DNA of 64,000 bases from DASXRC01 sp036506795 (GCA_036506795.1 DASXRC010000228.1:62001-126000), one strand, 5' to 3'; shown: positions 16,738-26,510, counted from the first letter of the stretch. Notes: generated by a model from the letters alone, not told the origin. A program made the numbers and translations.

Positions 16738-17765
16738 CCACCGCGACCCCACGCCGTGACCAGCTGGTCGACCGGTATGGCCGGGTGGCCACGGACCTAC
16801 GCGTGTCGCTGACCGACCGGTGCAACCTGCGCTGCACCTACTGCATGCCACCGGAGGGTCTGCCCTGGCTGCCCACCGCGGACGTGCTCACCGACGACGA
16901 GGTGGTCCGCCTCGTACGCGTCGCGGTCGAGCGGCTCGGCGTGACCGAGGTGCGATTCACGGGGGGCGAGCCGTTGCTGCGCCCGGGTCTGACCGGGATC
17001 GTGGCCGCTTCTGCCGCGATGGACCCGCGTCCGACGCTGTCATTGACGACCAACGGTATCGGGCTGCAGCGGCTGGCACGGCCGCTCGCCGAGGCCGGCC
17101 TGGATCGAGTAAACGTGTCACTGGACACCCTGGACGAGTCGCGCTTTACGCGGATTTCGTACCGCCGACGGCTGCCCGACGTGCTCGGCGGGCTGGCCGC
17201 GGCCGCCGACGCCGGGCTCACCCCGGTCAAGATCAATACTGTGCTGCTACGCGGTATCAACGACGACGAGGCCGTCCCGCTGCTGCGGTTCGCCCTCACC
17301 CACGGCTACGAGCTGCGGTTCATCGAGCAGATGCCGCTCGACGCCCAGCACTCGTGGCACCGGGAGGCGATGGTCACCGCCGAGGAGATACTGGCCGCGC
17401 TGCGTGCGGCCTTCACGCTGCTGCCCGACCCCGCCGTGCGGGGCGGCGCGCCGGCGGAGACGTGGCTGGTCGACGGTTCACACGACGCCGACGGGCAGCC
17501 GGCCCGGGTGGGTGTCATCGGGAGCGTGACCCGGCCGTTCTGCGGCGACTGCGACCGCACGAGGCTGACCGCCGACGGGCAGGTACGCAACTGTCTGTTC
17601 GCCCGCGAGGAGTCCGACCTGCGCGGCCCCATGCGTGCCGGGGCGGACGACGAGGAGCTGGCTCACCGCTGGCGCGTCGCGATGTACGGCAAACGGCCCG
17701 GACACGGCATCGACGACCCCACGTTCCTGCAGCCGGCCCGCCCGATGTCGGCGATCGGTGGGTGA
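16734..17765 (+). CDS. moaA: GTP 3',8-cyclase
   Basis: Radical-SAM enzyme for the first step of molybdenum cofactor synthesis, GTP to 3',8-cyclo-7,8-dihydro-GTP. The 343-residue protein has the N-terminal 4Fe-4S ligands C30, C34 and C37 (CNLRCTYC) and the C-terminal cluster ligands C270, C273 and C287 (CGDCDRTRL...NCLF), and ends in the essential GG. FTGGEPLLR binds SAM. ATG 16734 overlaps the upstream kinase by four bases, and the stop overlaps the moaD start in GTGA. It acts with MoaC (36403-36885). Confidence 0.97.
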   Translation: MTTATPRRDQLVDRYGRVATDLRVSLTDRCNLRCTYCMPPEGLPWLPTADVLTDDEVVRLVRVAVERLGVTEVRFTGGEPLLRPGLTGIVAASAAMDPRPTLSLTTNGIGLQRLARPLAEAGLDRVNVSLDTLDESRFTRISYRRRLPDVLGGLAAAADAGLTPVKINTVLLRGINDDEAVPLLRFALTHGYELRFIEQMPLDAQHSWHREAMVTAEEILAALRAAFTLLPDPAVRGGAPAETWLVDGSHDADGQPARVGVIGSVTRPFCGDCDRTRLTADGQVRNCLFAREESDLRGPMRAGADDEELAHRWRVAMYGKRPGHGIDDPTFLQPARPMSAIGG

Positions 17766-18022
17766 GCGTGGCGACGCAGACCGTCACCGTGCGGTACTTT
17801 GCCGGGGCGCGCGCCGCCGCGGGGACCGGCGAGGAGCAGGCGCCTGGTGGACTGTCGCTGGATGACCTGCTCGCAGAGCTCGGGACCAGGCACGGCGAGC
17901 CGCTCGCCCGCATCTTGAAGGCGTCGAGCTTCCTGGTCGACGGCGTCGCCTGCCGCGATCGGGGTGTCGAGCTGCGTGCCGGAACCACCGTCGACGTCCT
18001 GCCGCCGTTCGCCGGCGGGTGA
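17762..18022 (+). CDS. moaD: MoaD/ThiS family sulfur carrier
   Basis: 86-residue ubiquitin-like protein ending PPFAGG; the terminal Gly-Gly is adenylated and thiocarboxylated to deliver sulfur. GTG 17762 overlaps the moaA stop (GTGA); a second GTG lies two codons later. Partner MoaE is encoded at 34206-34652, and together they form molybdopterin synthase. No moeB-like activating enzyme is present in the window, so adenylation must come from elsewhere. Confidence 0.88.
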   Translation: MSVATQTVTVRYFAGARAAAGTGEEQAPGGLSLDDLLAELGTRHGEPLARILKASSFLVDGVACRDRGVELRAGTTVDVLPPFAGG

Positions 18023-18037
18023 CGGGGCACGCGCCCT

Positions 18038-18058
18038 CCCAACTCCGTCAGAGTTGGG
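18038..18058. terminator. Hairpin between convergent moaD and pirin genes
   Basis: Perfect 8-bp stem CCCAACTC/GAGTTGGG around a CGTCA loop, located between the two stop codons, so it may serve both strands. Confidence 0.6.
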
Positions 18059-18068
18059 CGAGGTGCTC

Positions 18069-19058
18069 TCAGGCCTCGCCGCGGACGTCGGCGTGCGCGG
18101 CCGGGATCGTGCCGAGCCGGCCGGCCTGGTAGTCCTCGAACGCCTGCACCAGCTCCTCGCGGGTGTTCATCACGAACGGCCCGTACGCCGCAATCGGTTC
18201 GCGGATCGGCCGGCCTCCGAGCACGAGCACGTCCATCACCGGGCTGCGGCTCTCCTGCGTCTCCGCGGCGGTCACCGTGACCGCCTCCCCGGGGCCGAAG
18301 ACCGCGAGCTGGCCCAGCTGGACCGGCCGTCGCTGCTCCTCGCGCGGGCCACCCACGGTGCCCCGACCGGCGAGCGTATAGACGAGGGCGTTGAAGTCCT
18401 GCCGCCAGGGCAGAGTCAGCGAAGCGCCCGGGCTCAGCGTGGCGTGGACGAGTGTGATCGGCGTGTAGGTGACGCCCGGCCCGGCGTGCCCGGCGACATC
18501 GCCGGCGATGACGCGGACCAGCGCACCGCCGTCCGGCGACGACAGCAGCGCGACGCTGCGGCCGCGGATGTCCTGGTAGCGCGGCGGCGCGAACTTCAGC
18601 TCCTTGGGCAGGTTCACCCAGAGCTGGAAACCGTGGAACAGGCCGCCGCTGGCGACGAGGTGCTCCGGCGGCGTCTCGATGTGCAGGATGCCCGCGCCGG
18701 CGGTCATCCACTGGGTGTCACCGTTGGTGATCAGCCCGCCGCCCCCGTTTGAGTCGGAGTGCTGGAACTCCCCGTCGATCATGTAGGTGACCGTCTCGAA
18801 GCCACGGTGCGGGTGCCACGGCGTGCCCTTGGGCTCGCCCGGGGCGTACTCCACCTCGCCCATCTGGTCCATGTGGACGAACGGGTCGAGGGCGCGCAGG
18901 TCGACGCCGGCGAATGCCCGACGCACCGGGAAGCCCTCGCCCTCGAGACCGCGGGGAGCGGTCGTCACGGATACCACCGGCCGCTCGCGCGCCGTGGTCG
19001 GGTCGGGCTGCGGGATGCGCGGCAGCGCGAGGTTGTTCTCGGCGGTTACGGCGGGCAT
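18069..19058 (-). CDS. Pirin family protein
   Basis: 329-residue bicupin protein. Metal ligands are visible in HPHRGFETVTY (two His), and in the downstream AGAGILHIE segment (His and Glu), as in pirins with quercetinase-like activity. The C-terminal pirin_C domain begins near LPWRQDFNALVY. ATG 19058 follows AAGGAGT. The true reaction is unknown; human pirin is a redox-sensitive cofactor and bacterial relatives are dioxygenases. Convergent with moaA-moaD. Confidence 0.9.
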   Translation of the reverse strand: MPAVTAENNLALPRIPQPDPTTARERPVVSVTTAPRGLEGEGFPVRRAFAGVDLRALDPFVHMDQMGEVEYAPGEPKGTPWHPHRGFETVTYMIDGEFQHSDSNGGGGLITNGDTQWMTAGAGILHIETPPEHLVASGGLFHGFQLWVNLPKELKFAPPRYQDIRGRSVALLSSPDGGALVRVIAGDVAGHAGPGVTYTPITLVHATLSPGASLTLPWRQDFNALVYTLAGRGTVGGPREEQRRPVQLGQLAVFGPGEAVTVTAAETQESRSPVMDVLVLGGRPIREPIAAYGPFVMNTREELVQAFEDYQAGRLGTIPAAHADVRGEA

Positions 19059-19213
19059 GACGCCACTCCTTCGGTTCTCTGGGCGTACTCCTCGAGCGTA
19101 CCCCGGGAGTACTTGCCATGCAGGTTTTCCTCACGTCAACAATCTCTCATACGAACTATTCCGAACCGCGCGTGGCGGGGCGCGCGCCGCGGCGTCACGT
19201 GACAGGATGCGGC

Positions 19214-22200
19214 GTGCCTCCGTTTAGCACCGCCTCGCCGGGTGGTCCGTCCGACACCACGCGGGGCTGGGTCGCCGACCTGCACATCCACTCCCGCTAC
19301 TCGATGGCCTGCAGCCGGGATCTGGACCTGCCGAATCTGTCCTGGTGGGCGCGGCGCAAGGGCATCGCCCTGCTCGGCACGGGCGACTTCACCCATCCGG
19401 CCTGGCGTGATCACCTACGTGACCACCTGGTTCCCGCCGAGCCGGGCGTCTACCGGCTCCGCCCAGAGGTCCAGGCGGATGTCGACCGCCGGCTCCCGCC
19501 AAGACTGCTGGCGGACAGTCCGGCGCCCCGGTTCATGCTCTCGGTCGAGATCTCCACGATCTACAAGCGCGCCGGCCGCACCCGCAAGGTGCACCATCTG
19601 ATCTACCTTCCCGACCTGGACGCCGTGGACCGCTTCGCCGCCCGGTTGGGCCGGATCGGGAACCTCGGTTCGGACGGGCGACCCATCCTCGGGCTCGACT
19701 CCCGAGACCTGCTGGAGATGACCCTCGAGGCCAGCCCGGACGGTTACCTGGTGCCGGCGCACATCTGGACCCCATGGTTCTCGGCCCTCGGCTCTAAGTC
19801 CGGCTTCGACGCGATCGCCGACTGCTACGCCGACCTCGCCGACCACATCGGCGCCGTCGAAACCGGCTTGAGCTCGGATCCGGCGATGAACTGGCGGGTG
19901 TCCTCCCTCGACCGCTACCGCCTGGTCTCCAACTCGGACGCGCACTCTCCCCGTGCGCTCGCCCGTGAGGCCACCGTCTTCACCACCGGCGTGGACTACT
20001 TCGGCGTGCGGGACGCGCTGCGCACGGGCGACGGTCTACATGGGACGATCGAGTTCTTCCCGGAGGAGGGCAAGTATCACGCCGACGGCCACCGCGCCTG
20101 CGGCGTCAACTGGACGCCCGACCGGACCCGGGCCCACGGCGGCGCCTGCCCGGAGTGCGGCAAGCCGCTCACCGTGGGCGTGCTGTCCCGGGTCGAGGAC
20201 CTGGCCGATCGGCCGGAGGGTGTGCGGCCCGCGCGGCCCAAGCAGGTCACCCATCTGGTCGCGCTGCACCAGATCCTCAGTGAGATCAGCGGGGTGGGCG
20301 CCGGCTCCAAGTCCGTGACCGGTCGGCTGAACGACGTGATCGCCTCGCTCGGGCCCGAGCTAGCGATCCTCGCCGAGGTACCGCTAGCGGAGATCACCAA
20401 GGCGGGCGGCGAGCTGCTGGGCGAGGCCATCGCCCGGCTGCGCCGCGGCGAGGTGCACCGGGTCGCCGGCTACGACGGCGAGTACGGAGTGATCAAGCTG
20501 TTCTCCGCCGGTGAGCTGGGCCGCGCCGGTGGCCTCGGCAGGCAAGCCGACGGCCTCTTCGACGCGCCGACGCCGACGACCACACCGGTGGCGCCCCGCG
20601 GGCCCGCCCAGGGTCGACCAGCCCGCAGCGGTACGCCGACGGCGCCGGTCCCCACCGCTCCGGCGTCCTCGCCGCACGAGCCGTTCGAGCCGGTGCTCGC
20701 CGGCATGGAGGAGGTCGGCACCGGCCTGCTCGACCGGCTCGACGCCATGCAACGGGTGGCCGCCTCCGCGCCCGGCGGGCCGCTGCTCATCGTCGCCGGC
20801 CCCGGGACCGGCAAGACGCGTACGCTCACACACCGCCTCGCGTACCTGTGTGCCGAGCTCGGCGTCCCACCCGGACACTGCCTCGCGATCACCTTCACCC
20901 GCCGGGCCGCGGAGGAGCTGCGCGCCCGCCTGGACGCCCTGCTCGGTCGGGCCGCCGCGGACGTCACCGTCGCCACGTTCCACGCGCTCGGCCTGGCGAT
21001 CCTGCGCGAGCACGCCGCCCTCGTAGGGTTGACCGACCGGCTCCGGGTCGCCGACGAGAACGAGCGGGCCGCGGGGCGGGCGGAGGCCGGCGACGATGAG
21101 CAGCGGTACCGCAAGCTGCTGCGCGCGCAGGATCTCGTGGACGTTGACGAGCTCGTGAGCCTCCCGCTCGCGCTGTTGACCGAGGACCCGGCGCTCGCCG
21201 CGGCGTACCGGGCGCGTTGGCCGTGGGTGTTTGTCGATGAGTACCAGGACGTGGACGCGGACCAGTACGCGCTGCTGCGCCAGCTCGTCCCGCTCGACGG
21301 GAACCTGTGCGCGATCGGCGATCCCGATCAGGCCATCTACTCGTTCCGCGGCGGGGACGTGTCGTACTTCCTGCGGTTCTCCCGTGACTTCGTCGACGCC
21401 CGGCTGGTCCGGCTGACCCGCAACTACCGATCCTCCGCACCCATCCTCGCCGCCGCGATGCAGGCGATTGCGCCGTCCTCGCTCGTCCGCGGCCGGCGAC
21501 TCGACCCGGCCCGGGCCGACCCCGAGGCGTCGCTCGTCGGCCGGTACGCCGCGGGCTCCGCCGCCGACGAGGCGGAGTTCGTGGCTCGCAGCATCGACGA
21601 ACTCGTCGGTGGGGTGTCGCACCGATCCCTCGACTCCGGTCGGGTGGACGGACGGGCCACGCCGCTGGCGGGCCTCTCGTTCGGTGACATCGCCGTGCTC
21701 TACCGGACGGACGCCCAGGCCGCGCCGATCGTGGACACGCTGTCCCGCGCGGGCATCCCGGTACAGAAGAGGTCGCACGACCGGTTGCGCGACCGCCCAG
21801 GCGTGGCCGCGATCGCGCGCGAGCTACGGCTCACCGGCGGGGTGGGCGAGGGGCTCGCTGCCCGCGTCCGGCTCGTGGCCCAGCTGCTCGTGGAGCGGTA
21901 CGCCACGCCAACGCTCGATGTCCCCGGGGTCGACGCCGGCGACGTATGGGCGGCGGTCGACCTGCTCACGCCGCTGGCCAGCCGGTGCGGCGACGACCTC
22001 GGCCGGTTCCTCGCCGAGATTTCGACCGGCGCCGAGGTCGACGCGTTGGACCCACGGGCGGAGGCGGTCACGCTGCTCACCCTGCACGCCGCCAAGGGCC
22101 TGGAGTTTCCCGTCGTGTTCCTCGTCGGCTGCGAGCACGGCCTGCTGCCGCTGCGGTTGCCCGGCCACGATGGGGCTCCGGACCACGATGCCGTGGCCGA

Positions 22201-22402
22201 GGAGCGCCGGTTGTTCTTCGTCGGCCTGACGCGGGCCCAGAACCGGGTCTACGTCAGCCACGCCCGGCGTCGGTTCCGGCACGGCGCAGAGCGCGAGTAT
22301 CCACCCAGCCCGTTCCTCGACGCCATCGACGCCGGCCTCTTCGAGGCGCTGGGCGACGCCGGGCCGCGGCGGCCGAAGGCCCGCCAACTTCGCCTGATCT
22401 GA
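19214..22402 (+). CDS. EndoQ-like PHP nuclease fused to UvrD-family helicase
   Basis: A 1062-residue fusion. Residues ~20-435 resemble endonuclease Q (COG1379): metal ligands in ADLHIHSRYS (22-26), LLGTGDFTHP, VEISTIYKRAGRTRKVHHLI, PAHIWTPW, SNSDAHSP (239-246), then a Cys/His segment (C296, C312, C315 in CPECG) and KYGVIK-like end. EndoQ nicks 5' of deaminated bases and abasic sites. After a Pro/Thr linker (~450-495) comes an SF1A helicase: Walker A GPGTGKTRT (529-537), ITFTRRAAEEL, VFVDEYQDVD, GDPDQAIYSFRGG, NYRSS and LTLHAAKGLEFPVVF. GTG 19214 is placed just ahead of the first domain; ATG 19118 is possible. Repair of deaminated DNA with strand displacement is the inferred role. Confidence 0.88.
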   Translation: MPPFSTASPGGPSDTTRGWVADLHIHSRYSMACSRDLDLPNLSWWARRKGIALLGTGDFTHPAWRDHLRDHLVPAEPGVYRLRPEVQADVDRRLPPRLLADSPAPRFMLSVEISTIYKRAGRTRKVHHLIYLPDLDAVDRFAARLGRIGNLGSDGRPILGLDSRDLLEMTLEASPDGYLVPAHIWTPWFSALGSKSGFDAIADCYADLADHIGAVETGLSSDPAMNWRVSSLDRYRLVSNSDAHSPRALAREATVFTTGVDYFGVRDALRTGDGLHGTIEFFPEEGKYHADGHRACGVNWTPDRTRAHGGACPECGKPLTVGVLSRVEDLADRPEGVRPARPKQVTHLVALHQILSEISGVGAGSKSVTGRLNDVIASLGPELAILAEVPLAEITKAGGELLGEAIARLRRGEVHRVAGYDGEYGVIKLFSAGELGRAGGLGRQADGLFDAPTPTTTPVAPRGPAQGRPARSGTPTAPVPTAPASSPHEPFEPVLAGMEEVGTGLLDRLDAMQRVAASAPGGPLLIVAGPGTGKTRTLTHRLAYLCAELGVPPGHCLAITFTRRAAEELRARLDALLGRAAADVTVATFHALGLAILREHAALVGLTDRLRVADENERAAGRAEAGDDEQRYRKLLRAQDLVDVDELVSLPLALLTEDPALAAAYRARWPWVFVDEYQDVDADQYALLRQLVPLDGNLCAIGDPDQAIYSFRGGDVSYFLRFSRDFVDARLVRLTRNYRSSAPILAAAMQAIAPSSLVRGRRLDPARADPEASLVGRYAAGSAADEAEFVARSIDELVGGVSHRSLDSGRVDGRATPLAGLSFGDIAVLYRTDAQAAPIVDTLSRAGIPVQKRSHDRLRDRPGVAAIARELRLTGGVGEGLAARVRLVAQLLVERYATPTLDVPGVDAGDVWAAVDLLTPLASRCGDDLGRFLAEISTGAEVDALDPRAEAVTLLTLHAAKGLEFPVVFLVGCEHGLLPLRLPGHDGAPDHDAVAEERRLFFVGLTRAQNRVYVSHARRRFRHGAEREYPPSPFLDAIDAGLFEALGDAGPRRPKARQLRLI

Positions 22403-22458
22403 GGCCCCGTGTCGGATGGCCGACATCGTTTGCCCCCTCGGCGGGACAGACTCCGCGC

Positions 22459-23082
22459 ATGACGTTGACCGTCGTGGCGATCGCCGACTCCGCGTTGGTG
22501 CGCGCCGGGATCGCGGCGGTGGTCGCGCCACCGGCCGACCTGGAGCTCGTCGCCACCGCGGCATCCGCCGCCGAGGGGGACCCGCTCATCGAGCACATTC
22601 GCCCCCACGTCGCGCTGATCGACCACGACCTCGGCGACTCCGACGGACTGGCGTACGCGGCGCGCCTGCGCCATGCATGGCCGTCGCTGGGCGTCGTGCT
22701 GATCGCGCCCTGTGACGACGCCCTGTTGATCCGCGCGCTGGAGGCCGGCATCTCGGCGTACGTGCCGCGGTCGGCACCGGTGGACGCGGTGCTCGCGGCG
22801 GCCCGGCACGCGGCGGCCGCACCGGGGTCGTTCGCGGCCACCGGCCTCGCCGACGCGCTCGCCCGGCGCCAGAAGCGCAGCGGCGTACTGAGCCCACGCG
22901 AGGCGGAGGTTCTCCGCCTCATGACCGAGGGCTGGACCGCGGGACGGATCTCGTCCGAGTTGCGCGTCAGCGAGTCCACCGTGCGGACCTACCTCGCGCG
23001 GCTCTACGACAAGCTGGGCGTGCGTACCCGGGGCGAGGCGCTCGTCGCCGCCGAGCGGCTGGGGCTCGCGACCGACCGCTAG
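22459..23082 (+). CDS. NarL/LuxR-type response regulator with atypical receiver
   Basis: 207-residue two-domain regulator. The receiver (1-120) keeps the probable phosphoacceptor D55 (VALIDHDLG), but the conserved Thr (VVLIAPCDD) and Lys (AYVPRSAP, Arg in place of Lys) are replaced and only one acidic residue remains at the N-terminal pocket, so phosphorylation may be weak or absent. The C-terminal HTH_LuxR is complete (LSPREAEVLRLMTEGWTAGRI, SESTVRTYLARLYDKLGV). No sensor kinase is adjacent. It is convergent with the Tad operon, five bases from its last gene, which makes that operon a possible target. Confidence 0.85.
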   Translation: MTLTVVAIADSALVRAGIAAVVAPPADLELVATAASAAEGDPLIEHIRPHVALIDHDLGDSDGLAYAARLRHAWPSLGVVLIAPCDDALLIRALEAGISAYVPRSAPVDAVLAAARHAAAAPGSFAATGLADALARRQKRSGVLSPREAEVLRLMTEGWTAGRISSELRVSESTVRTYLARLYDKLGVRTRGEALVAAERLGLATDR

Positions 23083-23087
23083 CCACC

Positions 23088-24026
23088 TCAGCGGAGCAGC
23101 GTGTCCATGAGCCGGAGTATGCCCGGCCCCACGATCACGATGAACAGCGCGGGAAGAAGACAGAAGATCAGCGGGAACAGCACCTTGACCGGGACCTTGC
23201 GGGCCTTCTCCTCAGCGTGCTGACGGCGGCGTACGCGCATCGTCTGTGCCTGCTCCCGGAGCACCTGCGCGATCGGGATGCCCAGCTCCGTCGCCTGTAC
23301 GATCGCGATCGCGACCGTCTTCAGCTCCGGCACGGTCGTCCGGTCGGCGAGCCCCCGCATCGCCTCGGCCCTGCGCTTGCCCATCTGCATCTCCTGCAGC
23401 GCCCGCCCCATCTCACCGGCGAGCGCGCCGGGCGTCCCGTACGCCACCTGCGCCATGGCGGCGTCAAACGCGAGGCCGGCCTCCACGGACAGCGTCAGCA
23501 TGTCCAGCGCGTCAGGCAGTCGGGTACGCATCTCCTCCTGCCGCTTCTGCGCGACGTGCAACAGGACGACGTACGGCAGCCACAACCCGGCCACGCCGCC
23601 GAGCAACGCCCCGATGAGCAGGGCGAGGATCGAGAACGAACCGCCCCGGAACCCCAGGCCAAGCCCCAGCAGTCCGCCGAACACGCCGAGGGCGACGAGG
23701 CCCAGGCCCTGTGTCTCGCGGATCCGCTCCGGTGGCCAGTTCGGTGGGTTGCCGGCGTGGTCCAGCCAGCGACGGGACCAGGCGTCGGCCTGGCGGGGGG
23801 TCAACCCACGGCCGATGGTCATGAGCAGACGCTGGATCGGCCGCATCGCGCGGTCCGTGAGGGTTGCGCCCTCCCTCGGCCCACCGGGCGCGTAGAGCCG
23901 GTCGATGTCGGCGAGGGCGCGCGCGGGGCCCGTCCGGCCGGCCATGGCCAACACGACGGTGACCACGACGATGAGCACCGCCAGGAACAGCGCGGCGAGG
24001 CCGACCCGTAGCGCGAGCGTGTCCAT
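23088..24026 (-). CDS. tadC: Tad pilus inner-membrane platform protein TadC
   Basis: 312-residue type II secretion F-domain protein. Transmembrane segments are visible at ~8-30, ~110-150 and at the C-terminus (~280-305). The cytoplasmic F domain contains LPDALDMLTLSVEAGLAFDAAM and ELGIPIAQVLREQA, typical of TadC. It starts one base after the TadB stop. Last gene of the operon that begins with flp. It should pair with TadB to form the platform on which the TadA ATPase turns. Confidence 0.92.
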   Translation of the reverse strand: MDTLALRVGLAALFLAVLIVVVTVVLAMAGRTGPARALADIDRLYAPGGPREGATLTDRAMRPIQRLLMTIGRGLTPRQADAWSRRWLDHAGNPPNWPPERIRETQGLGLVALGVFGGLLGLGLGFRGGSFSILALLIGALLGGVAGLWLPYVVLLHVAQKRQEEMRTRLPDALDMLTLSVEAGLAFDAAMAQVAYGTPGALAGEMGRALQEMQMGKRRAEAMRGLADRTTVPELKTVAIAIVQATELGIPIAQVLREQAQTMRVRRRQHAEEKARKVPVKVLFPLIFCLLPALFIVIVGPGILRLMDTLLR

Positions 24027-24027
24027 C

Positions 24028-25017
24028 TCAGACCTCCACCCGAACCGCCCGGGTCAGCCAGATCCCGCCGACGCAGAGCAGCGAGATGGCCACCAGGAGC
24101 ATCAGGATTCCCCGCGAGTCGGTGAAGAGCGGACGCACATAGTCCGGCCGCATGGTGAACATGAGTCCGGCGGCAATGATCGGCAGCGCGACCAGGATCC
24201 ACGCGGACAGCCGACCCTCGGCGGAGAGCGACCGGACGTGCCCGCGCAGCAGCTCCCGCTCCCGGATCGTGTTGACCGTGGTGGTGAGCACCTCGGCCAG
24301 GTTGCCGCCCACCTCCCGCTGCACCCGGATGGCCAAGACGGTCCAGGCCAGGTCGGGGTTCTCGGTGCGCCGGGCGAGACGGTCGAGGGCGTCCTCGAGC
24401 TCCATACCGAGCCTCGTCTCGGCCAGCATGCGACCGAACTCGGTAGCAACCTGCTCGTCCCCCTCCCGTGTCATGCCCTCGATCGCCTGCATCAGGGAGA
24501 AGCCCGAGCGCAGCGAGCCGATCACGAGCTGCAGTGCCTCGGGAAGCGCCGCGGCGAACCGATCCGCGCGCCGCCGCGCGCGCGACCGGTGGTAGGCGGC
24601 CGTCGCGAGCCAACCGAAGACGAGCCCGAACGGCAGCGCGATGGGACCGAACGCGAGCGTGAGCACGCCCACGGTGCCCACCACGACGACGACGCGGAGC
24701 AGCACCCACTCGTGCGGTCGCAGCTTCATCCCGGCTCGGTCGAGCTGCGCCGCGAAGTGGCCCTCCCATCCGCCCGAGCGCACGACACGCTCGGTAACCG
24801 CCAGCGCGGTGCGGGTGATCGCGCCGCCGGGGACCGCGTGCGCCTCCGCGGCCTCGGCCGTCCGGTACCGCTGGAGCTCGGCGAGGCGCCGACGCTTCTC
24901 GCCGCCGACAAGCACCGGCAACAGAACCGTCAACAGCACGACCAGCAGGGCGACGAACACCAGGCCCGCGATCGCGTACTGCCAGATCAGCTCGCTGATG
25001 GTGTCTAGATCGATCAT
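24028..25017 (-). CDS. tadB: Tad pilus inner-membrane platform protein TadB
   Basis: 329-residue F-domain protein with N-terminal membrane helix (~15-38), a helix pair (~105-140) and a C-terminal helix (~300-322). The F domain shows LPEALQLVIGSLRSGFSLMQAIE and REVGGNLAEVLTTTVNTIRER. ATG 25017 overlaps the tadA stop in ATGA, so the two are translationally coupled. Confidence 0.93.
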   Translation of the reverse strand: MIDLDTISELIWQYAIAGLVFVALLVVLLTVLLPVLVGGEKRRRLAELQRYRTAEAAEAHAVPGGAITRTALAVTERVVRSGGWEGHFAAQLDRAGMKLRPHEWVLLRVVVVVGTVGVLTLAFGPIALPFGLVFGWLATAAYHRSRARRRADRFAAALPEALQLVIGSLRSGFSLMQAIEGMTREGDEQVATEFGRMLAETRLGMELEDALDRLARRTENPDLAWTVLAIRVQREVGGNLAEVLTTTVNTIRERELLRGHVRSLSAEGRLSAWILVALPIIAAGLMFTMRPDYVRPLFTDSRGILMLLVAISLLCVGGIWLTRAVRVEV

Positions 25018-26510
25018 TTGGCAACCCTCAGCTCGGGCCGGAAGAGTTCCGGGGACAACTCGATCGCCTGGTCGACCAGGTGCTCGAGGAACTTCGGGCG
25101 GCGGCCGGTGGGCTTGAGGGTGCCCTGGTAGCGGCCGTAGCCATCCCGCCCGGAACGGAAATCGAACAGGAACAGATCCTGCAGGCGGACCTCGCCGTCT
25201 TCGAGCCCGAGGACCTCCGAGATCTGGGTCACCCGGCGGGATCCATCCCGGAGCCGTCCCAAGTGGACGATCAGGTCCACGGCCGACGCGACCTGGTCGC
25301 GGATCGCGCGGACCGGCAGGTCCATGCCCGCCATCAGCACCATCGTCTCGAGCCGGGACAGCGAGTCCCGGGGTGAGTTGGCGTGGATGGTGGTCAGGGA
25401 GCCGTCGTGACCGGTGTTCATCGCCTGCAGCATGTCCAGCGCGGCGCCGTCCCGAACCTCGCCGACCACGATCCGGTCCGGGCGCATCCGCAGCGCGTTG
25501 CGCACGAGATCCCGGATCGTGACCTCGCCCCTGCCCTCGATGTTCGGTGGGCGGGACTCCATGCGCACCACGTGCTCCTGGCCCAGCCGCAGCTCGGCCG
25601 CGTCCTCGATCGTGATGATCCGCTCGTTGGCCGGCAGCATCTGGGATATCACGTTGAGCAGCGTGGTCTTGCCGGTGCCGGTGCCGCCGCTGATGACGAC
25701 GTCGAGCCGACCCTGGATGCAGGCCGAGAGCACCGCCGCGACGGACGGAGTCAGCGTGCCGAACGCGATGAGGTCGTCGACGGTGTACGGGTTCGCGGCG
25801 AACTTTCGGATCGTCATCGCGGCGCCGTCCAGGGACACCGGTGGCACCACCGCGTTGACGCGGCTGCCGTCCGGCAGTCGGGCGTCGACCATCGGGCTGC
25901 CCTCGTCCACCCGGCGGCCCACCCGCGAGACGATCTTGTCGATGACTCGGCGGAGGTGTGCCTCATCGAGGAAGGCCGTCTCCACCGACTGAATCCGGCC
26001 GAACCGTTCGACGTAGATCCGGTCCCACGAGTTCACCATGATTTCGGTGACGTCGGTCGCCCGGAGAAGCGGTTCGATGGGCCCGTGCCCGACGATCTCG
26101 TCGAGGATCTGCCGGAACGCGATGCCGCGGTCGCCGGCCGTGAGCTGTTCCTCCTTGGCGAGCACCCCCGGGAGTACCTCCCGAACCCGCTTCTCCAGGT
26201 CCTCCTCGTCCGCGCCGGATTCGTACATCTGCGGGCCGAGCTGCTCGAGCAGTGCCTGGTGGGCGCGGCGACGGACGTCGGCGAGCGGGTCGTACGTGCG
26301 CCGCGTGGTACGCCGAGCGAACTGCGGCGCCGGGGACACGGACGATCCGGTGACCGGGAATGCCGTCGTGGGTACGGCCGTGACCGGGATCGCGGTGACG
26401 GGATAGGGCGAGTCCGCCTGGGTGGCGAGCAGCTCGGCCGCGGTGTACCCACTGCCGGCGCGGGGAACCTCGTCGGCTCGATGGTTGACGCGATCGACCA
26501 CGGCGCTCAC
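25014..26510 (-). CDS. tadA: Tad pilus assembly ATPase TadA/CpaF
   Basis: 498-residue hexameric secretion ATPase that drives Flp pilus extension. Walker A is GGTGTGKT (275-282), followed by TIEDAAEL (Asp box), Walker B-type VVGEVRDGAALDMLQAMNTGHDG, and the His box LTTIHANSP. The N-terminal ~65 residues are disordered with repeated PVT units (residues 37-54), then the usual helical N-terminal domain. GTG 26510 overlaps the tadZ stop in GTGA. Complete and apparently functional. Confidence 0.95.
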   Translation of the reverse strand: MSAVVDRVNHRADEVPRAGSGYTAAELLATQADSPYPVTAIPVTAVPTTAFPVTGSSVSPAPQFARRTTRRTYDPLADVRRRAHQALLEQLGPQMYESGADEEDLEKRVREVLPGVLAKEEQLTAGDRGIAFRQILDEIVGHGPIEPLLRATDVTEIMVNSWDRIYVERFGRIQSVETAFLDEAHLRRVIDKIVSRVGRRVDEGSPMVDARLPDGSRVNAVVPPVSLDGAAMTIRKFAANPYTVDDLIAFGTLTPSVAAVLSACIQGRLDVVISGGTGTGKTTLLNVISQMLPANERIITIEDAAELRLGQEHVVRMESRPPNIEGRGEVTIRDLVRNALRMRPDRIVVGEVRDGAALDMLQAMNTGHDGSLTTIHANSPRDSLSRLETMVLMAGMDLPVRAIRDQVASAVDLIVHLGRLRDGSRRVTQISEVLGLEDGEVRLQDLFLFDFRSGRDGYGRYQGTLKPTGRRPKFLEHLVDQAIELSPELFRPELRVAK

